From contig WGMU01000006.1 in the NCBI GenBank assembly GCA_016124895.1, positions 62,001 to 126,000 of the forward strand: 64,000 nt of DNA, read 5' to 3'. Each line of letters starts with the position of its first letter. Positions within the stretch are counted from its first letter, which is position 1. The notes below the pieces were generated by a model. That model was not told the DNA's origin, ran no database searches, and saw only the letters and a list, made by a program, of their open reading frames with translations. Source of the DNA: a bacterium. Lineage in GTDB: Bacteria; Planctomycetota; Planctomycetia; Planctomycetales; Planctomycetaceae. Below are positions 11,789 to 20,107 of the stretch, in pieces. The position numbers and the translations under genes were made by a program.

Positions 11789-11848
11789 CCTGACTGCGAT
11801 CGTCGTTTCTCGTGCAGGCGCAGCCGAGCTTGATCCGGGCAGGTTGTC

Positions 11849-12301
11849 GTGACCATGATGACGAACATGAATTCCCGTCTGTCCTGTTTTCGCCGATCTC
11901 TATGCTGGCTGCTGCTCCTGAGTGTGGGGCATTTGCCGGTGCCGTGTTTTGATGCGGACTGGGAAGTGCGCGGCGAGCCGATTGACAGCGTGTTTGACGC
12001 CTCCGCGTGGTGTCCGTTGCTGCTGGGTCTGGCACCGGCTGATGACATCGACCGCGGGCCGTTTCGGGAACAGTCCGACAGCGACGTCGACTCACCGTTT
12101 GGCGCTCCGTTTGTCAGCGCGTCTGGCATCCGCGTTCCGGTGGCGACTGGTGCGACAACTGCGCCAGCCGACGCGGCTGTGCCCGTGACTCTGTCAATGG
12201 GATCGTACCCTTGGCGCACGGCGATCAATGGACTGTCCAGCTCTACTCGCGTAAATCATGGGCGTTCCCGTTGCGTGATGCTCTGCGTGCTGCGCGTCTA
12301 A
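11849..12301 (+). CDS. Small exported hypothetical protein upstream of the RND pump genes
   Basis: The frame of up to 150 codons begins at GTG 11849; ATGs at 11855, 11858 and 11867 are alternatives, and none has a strong ribosome-binding site. It encodes a positively charged hydrophobic leader (CFRRSLCWLLLLSVGHLPVP) followed by an acidic, low-complexity tail. No known family was recognised. It precedes and is co-directional with the adaptor gene (162-bp gap), so it may belong to the efflux operon as a small periplasmic partner. It could also be a chance open frame. Confidence 0.45.
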   Translation: MTMMTNMNSRLSCFRRSLCWLLLLSVGHLPVPCFDADWEVRGEPIDSVFDASAWCPLLLGLAPADDIDRGPFREQSDSDVDSPFGAPFVSASGIRVPVATGATTAPADAAVPVTLSMGSYPWRTAINGLSSSTRVNHGRSRCVMLCVLRV

Positions 12302-12463
12302 ACGCACAGGCCCCGTGTCGAGAGTCCTTCGCCGACTGGTCTAACGGCCTGTGTCGAGCGTTCGTGGCAGCCGACTCTCCGCCAGGGCTCGTGTCTGCTT
12401 CTGATTCCGCGGCGCTGCCTCTGTACTCCGAGCGTCCGGCTTTGAGCATTCAGGTGACCGATC

Positions 12464-13702
12464 ATGCGCGACCTTCGAATTCTCCTGCTGCTGATTGCGA
12501 TGATTCCTCTGGCTATCCTCGGTTGCGATCGGTTTGAGCGTGAGGAAGCTCCAGAGTCAGACGCAACCAACGAGCGATCCTTTGTCGAAGAAGGTGGACT
12601 ACGACTCGATGCAGAGACGCAGGCGGCGATCGGATTGCGCATCGAGCCCGTCGAGCGGCGGCAACTTCGGGAGACAATGACTCTGCCTGGCTGGCTGCTC
12701 GCAATCCCTGGCAGCGAAGTCGCCGTTCGATCTCCAGCGACAGGTTTCTTTTTCCCCGCTGAACCGAAGCCTGCTCCGGCGATCGGTCAGCGACTGGAAG
12801 TTGAGGAGCGACTGGGATCGATTCGATTTGTCTTTTCGCCCCAGGAACGAGCGCAATTGGTCGCCGCCAAAGAAGAGGCCGACACGCTGATGCAGCAGTC
12901 ACGAGTCTCGATGGAAATCGCGGCGGCGCAGCTCGATGCCATTCGATCAGGAAGTCGTGGCGTTGTCGCGAAAACCCGGATCCAGGAGCTGGAAGAGATC
13001 GCCCAGAAGGCTCGCGTGGCGTTGAACGAAGCCCAGGAGAAGCTGCCGTTTCTGCCGAAAGAGCCCTATGACGAAACGCTGGGGATCGAACCAGTCGGTG
13101 TGACGAGTGCTGTCGCCGGGCACGTGACGGACCTTTATGTTCGACCGCGGCAGTTCGTCCTGCAGGGCGATCCGCTCTGGACGGTCGCCGACTGGTCAAC
13201 GCTCTGGCTGCGGGTGCCCGTCTTTACTGGTGACCTCTCGCGAATCGACCGCGAGCGGCCGTGCCGAATCCGCGCCGACCGGTTGGAACTCAGCGGACGG
13301 CCGATTGACGTTCCACGTGCTTCCGAGCCGGGCCGGCGGACGGTCGACCTGTACTTTGAAGTCGAGTACGCGATGGGAGCGTTACGACCCGGCGCGCCCG
13401 TCGAAGTCGAGCTTTCCTGTCGAGAGTCCAGCGTCCCAGGTGAGCAGGCAGCGGACCAGAACCGAGGGACGATTGTCGTGCCGCAGTCCGCCGTTCTGTG
13501 GGACGGATTCGGCTCTGCCTGGGTTTATGTCGCAACGAATGACGAGACGTTTCGGAGGCAACGCGTCGAAACCGAAGCCGCGATCGGCGATCTGGTCGCC
13601 GTCCGCCGGGGACTCGACGACAAAGACCGCATCGTGATTCAGGGAGCCGCTGCACTTCGTACCGAGCAATTCAAAGACGGCATCCCACTCGACGACGACT
13701 GA
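12464..13702 (+). CDS. RND efflux periplasmic adaptor (HlyD/MFP family) lipoprotein
   Basis: The 412-residue protein has a leader ending in the lipobox LAILGC, so it is probably lipid-anchored in the periplasm. After it come a barrel-sandwich segment (GLRIEPVERRQLRETMTLPG, VRSPATGFFFP), a helical hairpin (residues ~125-195), the returning lipoyl half (GVTSAVAGHVTDLYVRPRQF) and a C-terminal beta-barrel/MP domain (IVVPQSAVLWDGFGSAWVYV). The family bridges an inner-membrane RND pump and an outer-membrane channel. Its partner pump gene is 130 bp downstream. No outer-membrane factor (TolC/CusC type) lies nearby, so one must be supplied from elsewhere. Confidence 0.92.
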   Translation: MRDLRILLLLIAMIPLAILGCDRFEREEAPESDATNERSFVEEGGLRLDAETQAAIGLRIEPVERRQLRETMTLPGWLLAIPGSEVAVRSPATGFFFPAEPKPAPAIGQRLEVEERLGSIRFVFSPQERAQLVAAKEEADTLMQQSRVSMEIAAAQLDAIRSGSRGVVAKTRIQELEEIAQKARVALNEAQEKLPFLPKEPYDETLGIEPVGVTSAVAGHVTDLYVRPRQFVLQGDPLWTVADWSTLWLRVPVFTGDLSRIDRERPCRIRADRLELSGRPIDVPRASEPGRRTVDLYFEVEYAMGALRPGAPVEVELSCRESSVPGEQAADQNRGTIVVPQSAVLWDGFGSAWVYVATNDETFRRQRVETEAAIGDLVAVRRGLDDKDRIVIQGAAALRTEQFKDGIPLDDD

Positions 13703-13707
13703 GCAGG

Positions 13708-13828
13708 GAGTCGAGGGTCCAGAGTCCAGAGACGGCCTGGATAATCGGTTCCCGACTGCCAACGGCCTATTCCCTGCTTCCGGTTCCCGGCCACCAACTC
13801 TCAACTCTCGTCTCTGGACTCTCGACTC
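13708..13828. repeat. Inverted repeat of the GAGTCCAGAGTCGAGGGTC family
   Basis: The left part at 13708-13732 starts with GAGTCGAGGGTCCAGAGTCC. The right part at 13811-13828 (TCTCTGGACTCTCGACTC) is its imperfect reverse complement. It fills the gap between adaptor and pump genes. A second, shorter copy sits inside the pump coding sequence at 15326-15385. Confidence 0.75.
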
Positions 13829-13832
13829 TCCC

Positions 13833-16800
13833 GTGACTCGCCTCATCACATTCTCGCTCCGATATCGACCGGTCGTGCTGCTACTGGCGGTGCTGCTGCT
13901 GGGAGGCGGTGTGGCCGCCGTGCGGTCGGCTCCCTGGGACATCTTCCCGGAGTTTGCACCACCGCAACTGGTCGTGCAGACCGAAGCTGCCGGATTGTCG
14001 ACGGAGGAAGTCGAACGTCTCGTCACAATCCCGGTCGAATCGGCCGTGAATGGAGTCAGTCGTCTGATCACGCTGAGGTCGTCGTCGGCTCCGGGACTGT
14101 CGGTTGTGACGGCGATCTTCGAAGACAACACCGACATCCTTGACGCCCGCCAGTTGGTGGCCGAGCGGCTCGGAGAACTCGGGCCGCAACTTCCTCTCGG
14201 CGTCGACACCCCACGGCTGACTCCGCTGGCCGCATCAACCAGTCGGCTGCTCATGATCGGCTTGACGTCTGAGTCCGTCAGTCTCGAAGAGTTGCGGACA
14301 CTCGCCGACTGGACGCTGCAACGGAGGCTGCGCGCGGTTCGCGGAGTCGCTCATGTCGAAGTCTTTGGCGGCGACGTGCGGCAGTATCAGATTCTCGTAC
14401 GCCCGGAACGGTTGCAGCAGGCGCAGGTCACACTGGAAGAGGTTGTCGCTGCCGCGCGACAGGCGACGGCTTTTGGCGGTGCCGGCTTTGTGGAAACTCC
14501 GGCGCAGCGTCTGCCAATTCAGCAGCGGACTCGGATCGAATCCCCGGACGATCTGGCCGCCGTGCCGGTTGTGATCACAGATGGCGTACCCGTGACACTC
14601 GGGCAGGTCGCCGAAGTGACGACCGGTGCGCGCGACAAAGTGGGAGACGCCCTCATCAACGGGCAGCGTGGCGTGCTGCTGATCATCCACAAGCAGCCGT
14701 CGTTCAACACGCTGGCGGTGACGGAGGACGCACAGCAGGCTGTCGTGTCGCTGCGTCAGTCGCTGCCGGACGACGTCGAGCTGCACGTCGAACTGTTCCG
14801 GCAGGCGACGTTTATCGAGCGAGCGATTTCCAATCTGAATGCGGCGATTGTGATCGGAGCCGGGCTCGTTGCGGTGATCCTGATCGCCTTTCTGTTTCAG
14901 TGGCGGACCGTCGTGATCAGCCTTACCGCGATCCCGCTGTCGCTGCTGGGAGCAGTTCTGGTGCTGCGAGCCTGCGGAGCCTCACTGAACGCCATGACGC
15001 TCGGCGGCCTCGCGATCGCGCTGGGAGAACTCGTCGACGACGCGATCGTCGATGTCGAAAATGTGCTGCGCCGCCTGCGCGAAAACCGTCTGTCGCAGGA
15101 GCCGAAACCGGCGTTTGAGGTTGTCCTGTCGGCGAGTCTCGAAGTGCGCAGCGCGGTCGTTTACGCCAGCTTTATCGTGATTCTGGTTTTCGTACCGGTC
15201 TTCTTTATGGGCGGTCTCGGCGGGACATTCTTCCGGCCACTCGGACTGGCTTATATCGCCGCGATTCTGGTCTCACTGCTCGTCGCCCTGACCGTGACGC
15301 CAGCCATGTGCCTGTGGCTGCTTCCGAGTCCAGAGTCGAGGGTCCAGAGTTCAGAAAAGAAAGTCGGCAGTCCTGCTCTGGACTCTCCCCCTCTGGTCCG
15401 ACTGCTGACGTCTCTCTATCTGAAGACGCTCGGGCCGGTTTTGAATTATCCGAAGCTGACAATCGCGCTGGCAGTGCTGCTGCTGGCTGCTGCCGGCACA
15501 GCGGTGCCGTATCTTGGCGGTGAGTTCCTGCCGGAATTCCGAGAGTCGAACTTTGTCGTCTTTGCAGCGGGCAGTCCGGATAGTTCGCTCGCCGAATCGC
15601 GACGTATGGGGAAGCTTGTCAGTGAACGGCTGCAGCGGATTCCGGGAGTGCGTTCGGTCGCTCAGCAGATCGGCCGGGCGGATCTGTCCGAGGATACCTG
15701 GGGACCGAACATCAGCGAGATCTGGGTGACGCTCGACCCGGGTGTCGAAATCGGCCCGCTGCTGCGCGACATCAACACGTCGCTGGCGGAAGTTCCGGGC
15801 GCCGTCTTTCAGACGAAGCAGTTTCTGCGGGAACGGATCGACGAAGTGCTGACCGGATCGACATCCGACATCGTGATCCGCGTTGTCGGCCCGGATCTCG
15901 CCGCGTTGCGCGAGCAGGCCGCAGCGATTGCCAACGCCATTCGCGACGTCAGCGGCGTTGATGAACTGCGTGTCGAGCAACAGGTTGATGTGCCACAGAT
16001 CGAAGTGCTGCTGCGACCACGTCACGCAGCCCGGTTCGGCTTCGCGGTCGGCGCGTTGAACGACGGGATTCAGACACTGCTTCGCGGCACAATCGTCGGG
16101 CAGGTGTATGAGCAGGACCGGGTCTTCGATGTCGTCGTGCGGGCTCATCCCGATCTGCGAAACGATCCGCAATTGCTCGGAGCACTGCGTCTTGATGCTC
16201 CGACTGGAGAGGTCATCCCGCTCAGCGCCGTCGCCGACCTCTGCATCACGCAGTCGCCGAACATGATTAATCGTGAGCAGGCCAGTCGGCGGATTCACGT
16301 GACCTGTAACGCCGCCGGCCGCGACGTGACGAGCGTCATCGCCGACATTCAAAGCCACATCGCTGCACAGGCTCCGCCACGTCCCGGCTACCGACTCGAA
16401 TTTGCTGGCGAGCACGCGGCGCGGGCGGCGGCACAGGAACGACTGCTGCTGTTGAGCGTCGCCGCGCTGCTGGGCATCTTCATACTGTTGTACCTGGACC
16501 TGCAGTCGCTGAGTCTATCGCTGCTGGTCATGCTAAGTGTTCCGCTGGCGTGTGTTGGCGGCGTCGCGGCGATTCTGTTGAGCGGCGGCGACGTATCACT
16601 CGGTTCGCTGGTCGGCTTTGTGACGGTGTTCGGCATCGCTGTCCGCAACGGGATTCTGCTGATCACAAGTTTTCGTCATGTCGCCCAAACCGAGCCATCG
16701 CTGTCGCCGCATGAGATCATCCTGCGTGGCGCAGGAGAACGACTGGCACCAATTCTGATGACGGCCGGCAGCACCACGCTGGCTCTGTTGCCGCTTATCC

Positions 16801-16943
16801 TGAACGGCAACCTGCCAGGCCACGAGATCGAACATCCGATGGCGATTGTGATCACCGGCGGGCTGGTGTCCTCAACGTTCCTGACGCTGTACCTGCTGCC
16901 GGTGCTGTGTACGCCACGAGTGTCGAACGATCGGCTTGAGTAA
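13833..16943 (+). CDS. CusA/CzcA-type heavy-metal RND efflux pump
   Basis: The 1036-residue inner-membrane proton antiporter uses a GTG start (MTRLITFSLRYRPVVLLLAV), as expected for the first transmembrane helix. The first half has a periplasmic porter loop and then TM helices 2-6, including the proton-relay motif GELVDDAIVDVENVLRR. The second half repeats this plan, ending in TM helices 8-12 (FGIAVRNGILLITSFRH). The layout suggests export of divalent or monovalent metal cations, but the metal cannot be read. Residues ~497-520 (PSPESRVQSSEKKVGSPALD) derive from a dispersed palindrome inserted between TM6 and TM7 on the cytoplasmic side. Confidence 0.94.
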   Translation: MTRLITFSLRYRPVVLLLAVLLLGGGVAAVRSAPWDIFPEFAPPQLVVQTEAAGLSTEEVERLVTIPVESAVNGVSRLITLRSSSAPGLSVVTAIFEDNTDILDARQLVAERLGELGPQLPLGVDTPRLTPLAASTSRLLMIGLTSESVSLEELRTLADWTLQRRLRAVRGVAHVEVFGGDVRQYQILVRPERLQQAQVTLEEVVAAARQATAFGGAGFVETPAQRLPIQQRTRIESPDDLAAVPVVITDGVPVTLGQVAEVTTGARDKVGDALINGQRGVLLIIHKQPSFNTLAVTEDAQQAVVSLRQSLPDDVELHVELFRQATFIERAISNLNAAIVIGAGLVAVILIAFLFQWRTVVISLTAIPLSLLGAVLVLRACGASLNAMTLGGLAIALGELVDDAIVDVENVLRRLRENRLSQEPKPAFEVVLSASLEVRSAVVYASFIVILVFVPVFFMGGLGGTFFRPLGLAYIAAILVSLLVALTVTPAMCLWLLPSPESRVQSSEKKVGSPALDSPPLVRLLTSLYLKTLGPVLNYPKLTIALAVLLLAAAGTAVPYLGGEFLPEFRESNFVVFAAGSPDSSLAESRRMGKLVSERLQRIPGVRSVAQQIGRADLSEDTWGPNISEIWVTLDPGVEIGPLLRDINTSLAEVPGAVFQTKQFLRERIDEVLTGSTSDIVIRVVGPDLAALREQAAAIANAIRDVSGVDELRVEQQVDVPQIEVLLRPRHAARFGFAVGALNDGIQTLLRGTIVGQVYEQDRVFDVVVRAHPDLRNDPQLLGALRLDAPTGEVIPLSAVADLCITQSPNMINREQASRRIHVTCNAAGRDVTSVIADIQSHIAAQAPPRPGYRLEFAGEHAARAAAQERLLLLSVAALLGIFILLYLDLQSLSLSLLVMLSVPLACVGGVAAILLSGGDVSLGSLVGFVTVFGIAVRNGILLITSFRHVAQTEPSLSPHEIILRGAGERLAPILMTAGSTTLALLPLILNGNLPGHEIEHPMAIVITGGLVSSTFLTLYLLPVLCTPRVSNDRLE
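15326..15385. repeat. Copy of the intergenic palindrome inside the RND pump gene
   Basis: GAGTCCAGAG at 15326-15335 and CTCTGGACTC at 15376-15385 form a perfect 10-bp inverted repeat. Between them, TCGAGGGTCCAGAG matches the intergenic copy at 13708-13828. The frame stays open through it and the encoded stretch has no counterpart in the pump fold, so it looks like an in-frame insertion tolerated in a cytoplasmic loop. Confidence 0.75.
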
Positions 16944-17033
16944 TCCTGAGTTTCGTGCAGAAGACCGCCGTAACAGTGACGGAGCGTTTCGATCGCCGAT
17001 CGATTTACGACTATCCGTCTCGGTCCCGAAGTA

Positions 17034-17102
17034 GTTGGGAGTCTTTTTCGGAAGTCAGCTTTTCGTCCCGGCAATGCCCGTCGACCGAAAACGACTCCCG
17101 AC
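17034..17102. repeat. Inverted repeat between convergent genes
   Basis: The 18-nt arms at 17034-17051 (GTTGGGAGTCTTTTTCGG) and 17085-17102 (CCGAAAACGACTCCCGAC) pair with two mismatches. The element lies between the end of the RND pump gene and the end of the minus-strand haem-protein gene. It may be a dispersed palindrome or a shared transcript end. Confidence 0.55.
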
Positions 17103-17174
17103 TCCCTGCTGGTCTCCGAAGCACGATGCCCGGCACAGACATTCAGAATCGGGAACGTGTTTCGGAAACATGCC

Positions 17175-18521
17175 TTACTCATTTGCCACCGCGGCCTGTT
17201 TCACGTCCTCATTCTGCTCCGTCCAGAAGCCGGGTAGATCCGACTTTGTTTCGTGGATGATCTGCAGGATGGCGCGGCGGTCAGCGAGCGACAGGTGCGC
17301 GAATCGGTCGGACTGATCGGCACCGGAGAGGACCTCCCAGAGACGCTGCCAGACGTACGACTTCATCTGGGCCGGCAGACCATCGAACGCGGCAGAGTGA
17401 ATCAGGTAGCTGCACGGGTAGCGGAACAGACGCGTCTGCAGATCGAAGTCGCGCAGCGAACGGCCGAGACTGTCGCGTGGACCGGCTTCAACGAAAGCCC
17501 GCGTGAAACCAGACGTCCCGGCTACCGGCGCGGTGAGCTGCGCCTCCCCCACCAGCAGCAGGGCATCGACCAGTTCCTCACCGACATTGGCGATTCGTCG
17601 CGTCGTACTGTCGAGCGACGTACCGGCCGGATTTCCCAGCATCTCGTTCAGCGTCTGCTCGTGAGCCAGTGCCTGACGCGTCGCGAAGTTCGCTTTCGTC
17701 AGGTGGTTGTGCGTCAGCGTCTGATGTTCGAGCACCATCAGGGCGACCAGGTCACTGTGCGGAGAGAGGTAGCGATCGTCGTCGAATCGACCATCGAGCC
17801 GAAGCACGTTCTGCCCGGCGGAGTTGTCAATCGGCTCAGAAGCGTTGCGGTCGGCAACAACCAGATTCCCCAGATGCTGCTGCGAACCGTGCGTCCCGGT
17901 CACGTACCAGCCACCCCAGCGATGTTCCAGCGGCGTCGTGTGATCCACCGTTCGACTGCCGAGCCCCAGCATCGGCGTCCCGTCCGTGCCGACATACAGC
18001 GATCGCACCAGATGACCAGGGACGCCCTCGGTTCGCGACGAACTGTGACACACCAGGCAGGCGTCGGTGTGCCGGCGGAATTCCGGCCGATCGCTCGGTT
18101 TCTGTGCCATCGAATAAAACACGGTGCCGAGCTGCGGGTCAACGGCGGAGACCTCAAGCACGTCGCCGGACTGGCAGAAGCCGATATAGACATCATCGTT
18201 GAAGTAAACCGCGCGCGGCGTCTTCGGTGAAATGCGCCGCAACTGCAGGCTGGTCTTCGAGAACACCAGCATCTGCGACTCGACCGGAACCCGCAGCGCA
18301 CGCAGCACAGCCGGCAGATATCCAAACTCGTCGTCGTAGCTCAGTGCAACCTGCCCGCCATCAAGTTGCGACTGCAGAGTCGAGACACAGTTCGCAGGCG
18401 TCGCCTGACTGTAACCGATCGGCGGACGCTCGAATTCGTCCTCGGCGTGCAGAGAATTCGCGACAGGAAACAACAGACAGGTGCAAATCAGACTGGCGGC
18501 AAAACGGTGGTGCATTGACAT
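17175..18521 (-). CDS. Secreted mono-haem protein of unknown function
   Basis: With the ATG at 18521 the protein is 448 residues, beginning with a clear signal peptide (SLICTCLLFPVANSLHA). An upstream in-frame start at 18659 would bury that peptide. One haem-attachment motif, CLVCH, is at residues 155-159. The flanking text (GVPGHLVRSLYVGTDGTPML, HRWGGWYVTGTHG, HLVALMVLEHQT-like helices) resembles conserved planctomycete or verrucomicrobial secreted cytochrome proteins of no assigned role. It lies downstream of the DUF3365 haem protein, separated by an intrinsic terminator, so the two are probably distinct transcripts with related themes. A periplasmic redox role is inference. Confidence 0.8.
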   Translation of the reverse strand: MSMHHRFAASLICTCLLFPVANSLHAEDEFERPPIGYSQATPANCVSTLQSQLDGGQVALSYDDEFGYLPAVLRALRVPVESQMLVFSKTSLQLRRISPKTPRAVYFNDDVYIGFCQSGDVLEVSAVDPQLGTVFYSMAQKPSDRPEFRRHTDACLVCHSSSRTEGVPGHLVRSLYVGTDGTPMLGLGSRTVDHTTPLEHRWGGWYVTGTHGSQQHLGNLVVADRNASEPIDNSAGQNVLRLDGRFDDDRYLSPHSDLVALMVLEHQTLTHNHLTKANFATRQALAHEQTLNEMLGNPAGTSLDSTTRRIANVGEELVDALLLVGEAQLTAPVAGTSGFTRAFVEAGPRDSLGRSLRDFDLQTRLFRYPCSYLIHSAAFDGLPAQMKSYVWQRLWEVLSGADQSDRFAHLSLADRRAILQIIHETKSDLPGFWTEQNEDVKQAAVANE

Positions 18522-18690
18522 GGCAGGCTCACTTCGAGCAGAGGACTTTGAGGCGGGACCAGTCGGTGTTGAGAGAAACGACTGCAGCGGAAGGCGGGAG
18601 GGACGCCTGATGGCAGGTATCCCGATCAGTGGTGGGTGGTGAAACGTTCCAGGGCTCATCCAACGGCGTCAGGCCGCGGGAATTCCGTTG

Positions 18691-18731
18691 AAAAAGACTG
18701 CTTCCCGGCTCTGTACTCCGGGAAGCAGTCT
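18691..18731 (-). terminator. Intrinsic terminator after the DUF3365 gene
   Basis: A perfect 14-bp stem (AGACTGCTTCCCGG at 18695-18708 with CCGGGAAGCAGTCT at 18718-18731) has a 9-nt loop. Read on the minus strand it is followed by a run of Ts (plus-strand A-run 18691-18695). It lies about 57 bp past the DUF3365 stop and ends the nsrR-like/DUF3365 transcript. Confidence 0.88.
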
Positions 18732-18787
18732 GCTCGTCGATCGGAAATCGGCGCCGGGCAGGCACGGCAGCCGACGGCGCTCCGGAC

Positions 18788-19330
18788 TTATTCGACCGCA
18801 ATCGTGTAGCTCAGCAGGCCGATGGCGGCGCCCTTCTTCGCGTCTTTGTAATGGGGATGGCACATCGTGCATTTCTCCATGACCACTGGAATCGGTGTCG
18901 CCGCGCGCAGGATCCGCTTGCCATCTTTTTCCTGGACCTCGTCATACCATGCCTCGCCAGCCTTCATCTTGCTGACGGCTTCCTTTTCAAAAGCGTCTTT
19001 GGCGACGTTGTCTTCGTTGTAAGGCTCACCGGTCACGTCGATCAGACGCACTTCGTGCCAGCCCTTCTTCTTCATCGCGTCGAACAGAGCCACCGCCGCC
19101 GAACCGGCCGCCAGATCGTCCGTCTCGTTGACGTAGTGCTCGGTGATCAGCACGACAACGGTCTTGTAGAGATCGTCGAGCATCCGCACGGTCTTGCGAG
19201 TGCGTTCGACGGCCGGGTCTTTCTTTTCCTTCTTCTCGGCAGCCACAACCGGAGAAAAACTGGCCCACGCTACGGCAGCGGAAGCCAGCAGCGCCATGGT
19301 GATGGCAAGTGGTCGAGACGGTGTTCTCAT
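18788..19330 (-). CDS. DUF3365 (Tll0287-like) haem-binding sensor protein
   Basis: The start at 19330 (MRTPSRPLAITMALLASAAV) has AAGGAAA a few bases upstream; the earlier ATG at 19345 overlaps that site. The 180-residue protein has a signal peptide ending near VVAAEK, then a compact PAS-like alpha/beta domain. A C-terminal CTMCH motif (residues 154-158) comes just before the last strand (AAIGLLSYTIAVE). Tll0287-type proteins bind c-type haem and are thought to sense redox state or small ligands such as NO. It follows the NsrR-like gene by 20 nt and is probably co-transcribed. That placement suggests a link to NO or haem stress. Confidence 0.88.
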   Translation of the reverse strand: MRTPSRPLAITMALLASAAVAWASFSPVVAAEKKEKKDPAVERTRKTVRMLDDLYKTVVVLITEHYVNETDDLAAGSAAVALFDAMKKKGWHEVRLIDVTGEPYNEDNVAKDAFEKEAVSKMKAGEAWYDEVQEKDGKRILRAATPIPVVMEKCTMCHPHYKDAKKGAAIGLLSYTIAVE

Positions 19331-19350
19331 CGAGTTTCCTTTCACGGAAA

Positions 19351-19779
19351 TCAGGAAAGTGGAATGACTCCAGCCAACTGCCGTTTCGTCGGCACTACGT
19401 CAGCCAGAGTGACGGAATTGAGATACTCAAGCTGAACCCGTTCAGCCTGAGCGAGCACGTTTTTGAGCTTGCAGAACTTCTCAACGGCACAGACATCGCC
19501 CATACCTACGCAATCCAGCAGGTGCATCTGGCCCTCGAACGCGACGACGACTTCGCCAATCGAAATCTGCTCGGCAGAGCGGCTTAGCTCGATGCCGCCG
19601 CCAATGCCGCGGATGCTGCGGAGATACCCAAAGCGGGCGAGCTGATTGACCACTTTCGCGACATGCGCCCGCGAGATGCCAAACAGCTCGGCGACATCGT
19701 CGATGCGGCAGCGTTCCCCACGTGTCGCAAGAAACATCAGCGTCCGCAGGGCGTAATCCGTTTGCAGAGCAAGCCTCAC
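19351..19779 (-). CDS. Rrf2-family regulator, NsrR-like (Fe-S, nitric-oxide sensing)
   Basis: The 142-residue transcription factor has a winged helix (MRLALQTDYALRTLMFLATR, ISRAHVAKVVNQLARFGYLR) and the recognition-wing text RGIGGGIELS. Three cysteines at 90, 97 and 103 (LLDCVGMGDVCAVEKFCKL) match the cluster ligands of NsrR, which binds an Fe-S cluster that is destroyed by NO. The closing LNSVTLADVV also matches NsrR. IscR is less likely, as its cysteine spacing differs. It is first in a two-gene operon with the DUF3365 haem protein and probably controls its own promoter. Confidence 0.9.
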   Translation of the reverse strand: MRLALQTDYALRTLMFLATRGERCRIDDVAELFGISRAHVAKVVNQLARFGYLRSIRGIGGGIELSRSAEQISIGEVVVAFEGQMHLLDCVGMGDVCAVEKFCKLKNVLAQAERVQLEYLNSVTLADVVPTKRQLAGVIPLS

Positions 19780-20107
19780 TGAACCACCTCAGCACAAAAG
19801 AGGTATAACAAATACATGTTTTGCGTGCAGAGTAAACCCGCTGAGCATCAAGAAGTCAAGCCCAATGGCCTCACAGAAACTCTGCTGGCTCGCCAAGCCC
19901 GTGACCGGCCCGGACTCTGCCTGCGGTCGCAGCCGCGCGGACCGGCACGTTCTCCTGAGCCAGCCGAGCCAGGGCGTCCCCGCGAATTCCGTTCCGGCGA
20001 CGAGCATCAGGCGCGGTCCGGGGTCGTGAGCAAGTGCGAAGCCAGCAACGCACCCGGACACCATGCTGGCTGATGCTGAATGTGCCGGAATCGGGAATCT
20101 CCTGCGA
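19780..20107. other. Intergenic region upstream of the NsrR-like gene
   Basis: These 328 bases hold the promoter of the NsrR-like gene and the 3' flank of the Tm-1-like gene. An AT-rich patch at 19800-19820 (minus strand TTGTTATACC) is the only plausible -10 region. The small dyad GTAT-N5-ATAC at 19803-19815 could be a regulator site, but the match is weak. No gene is supported. Confidence 0.4.
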
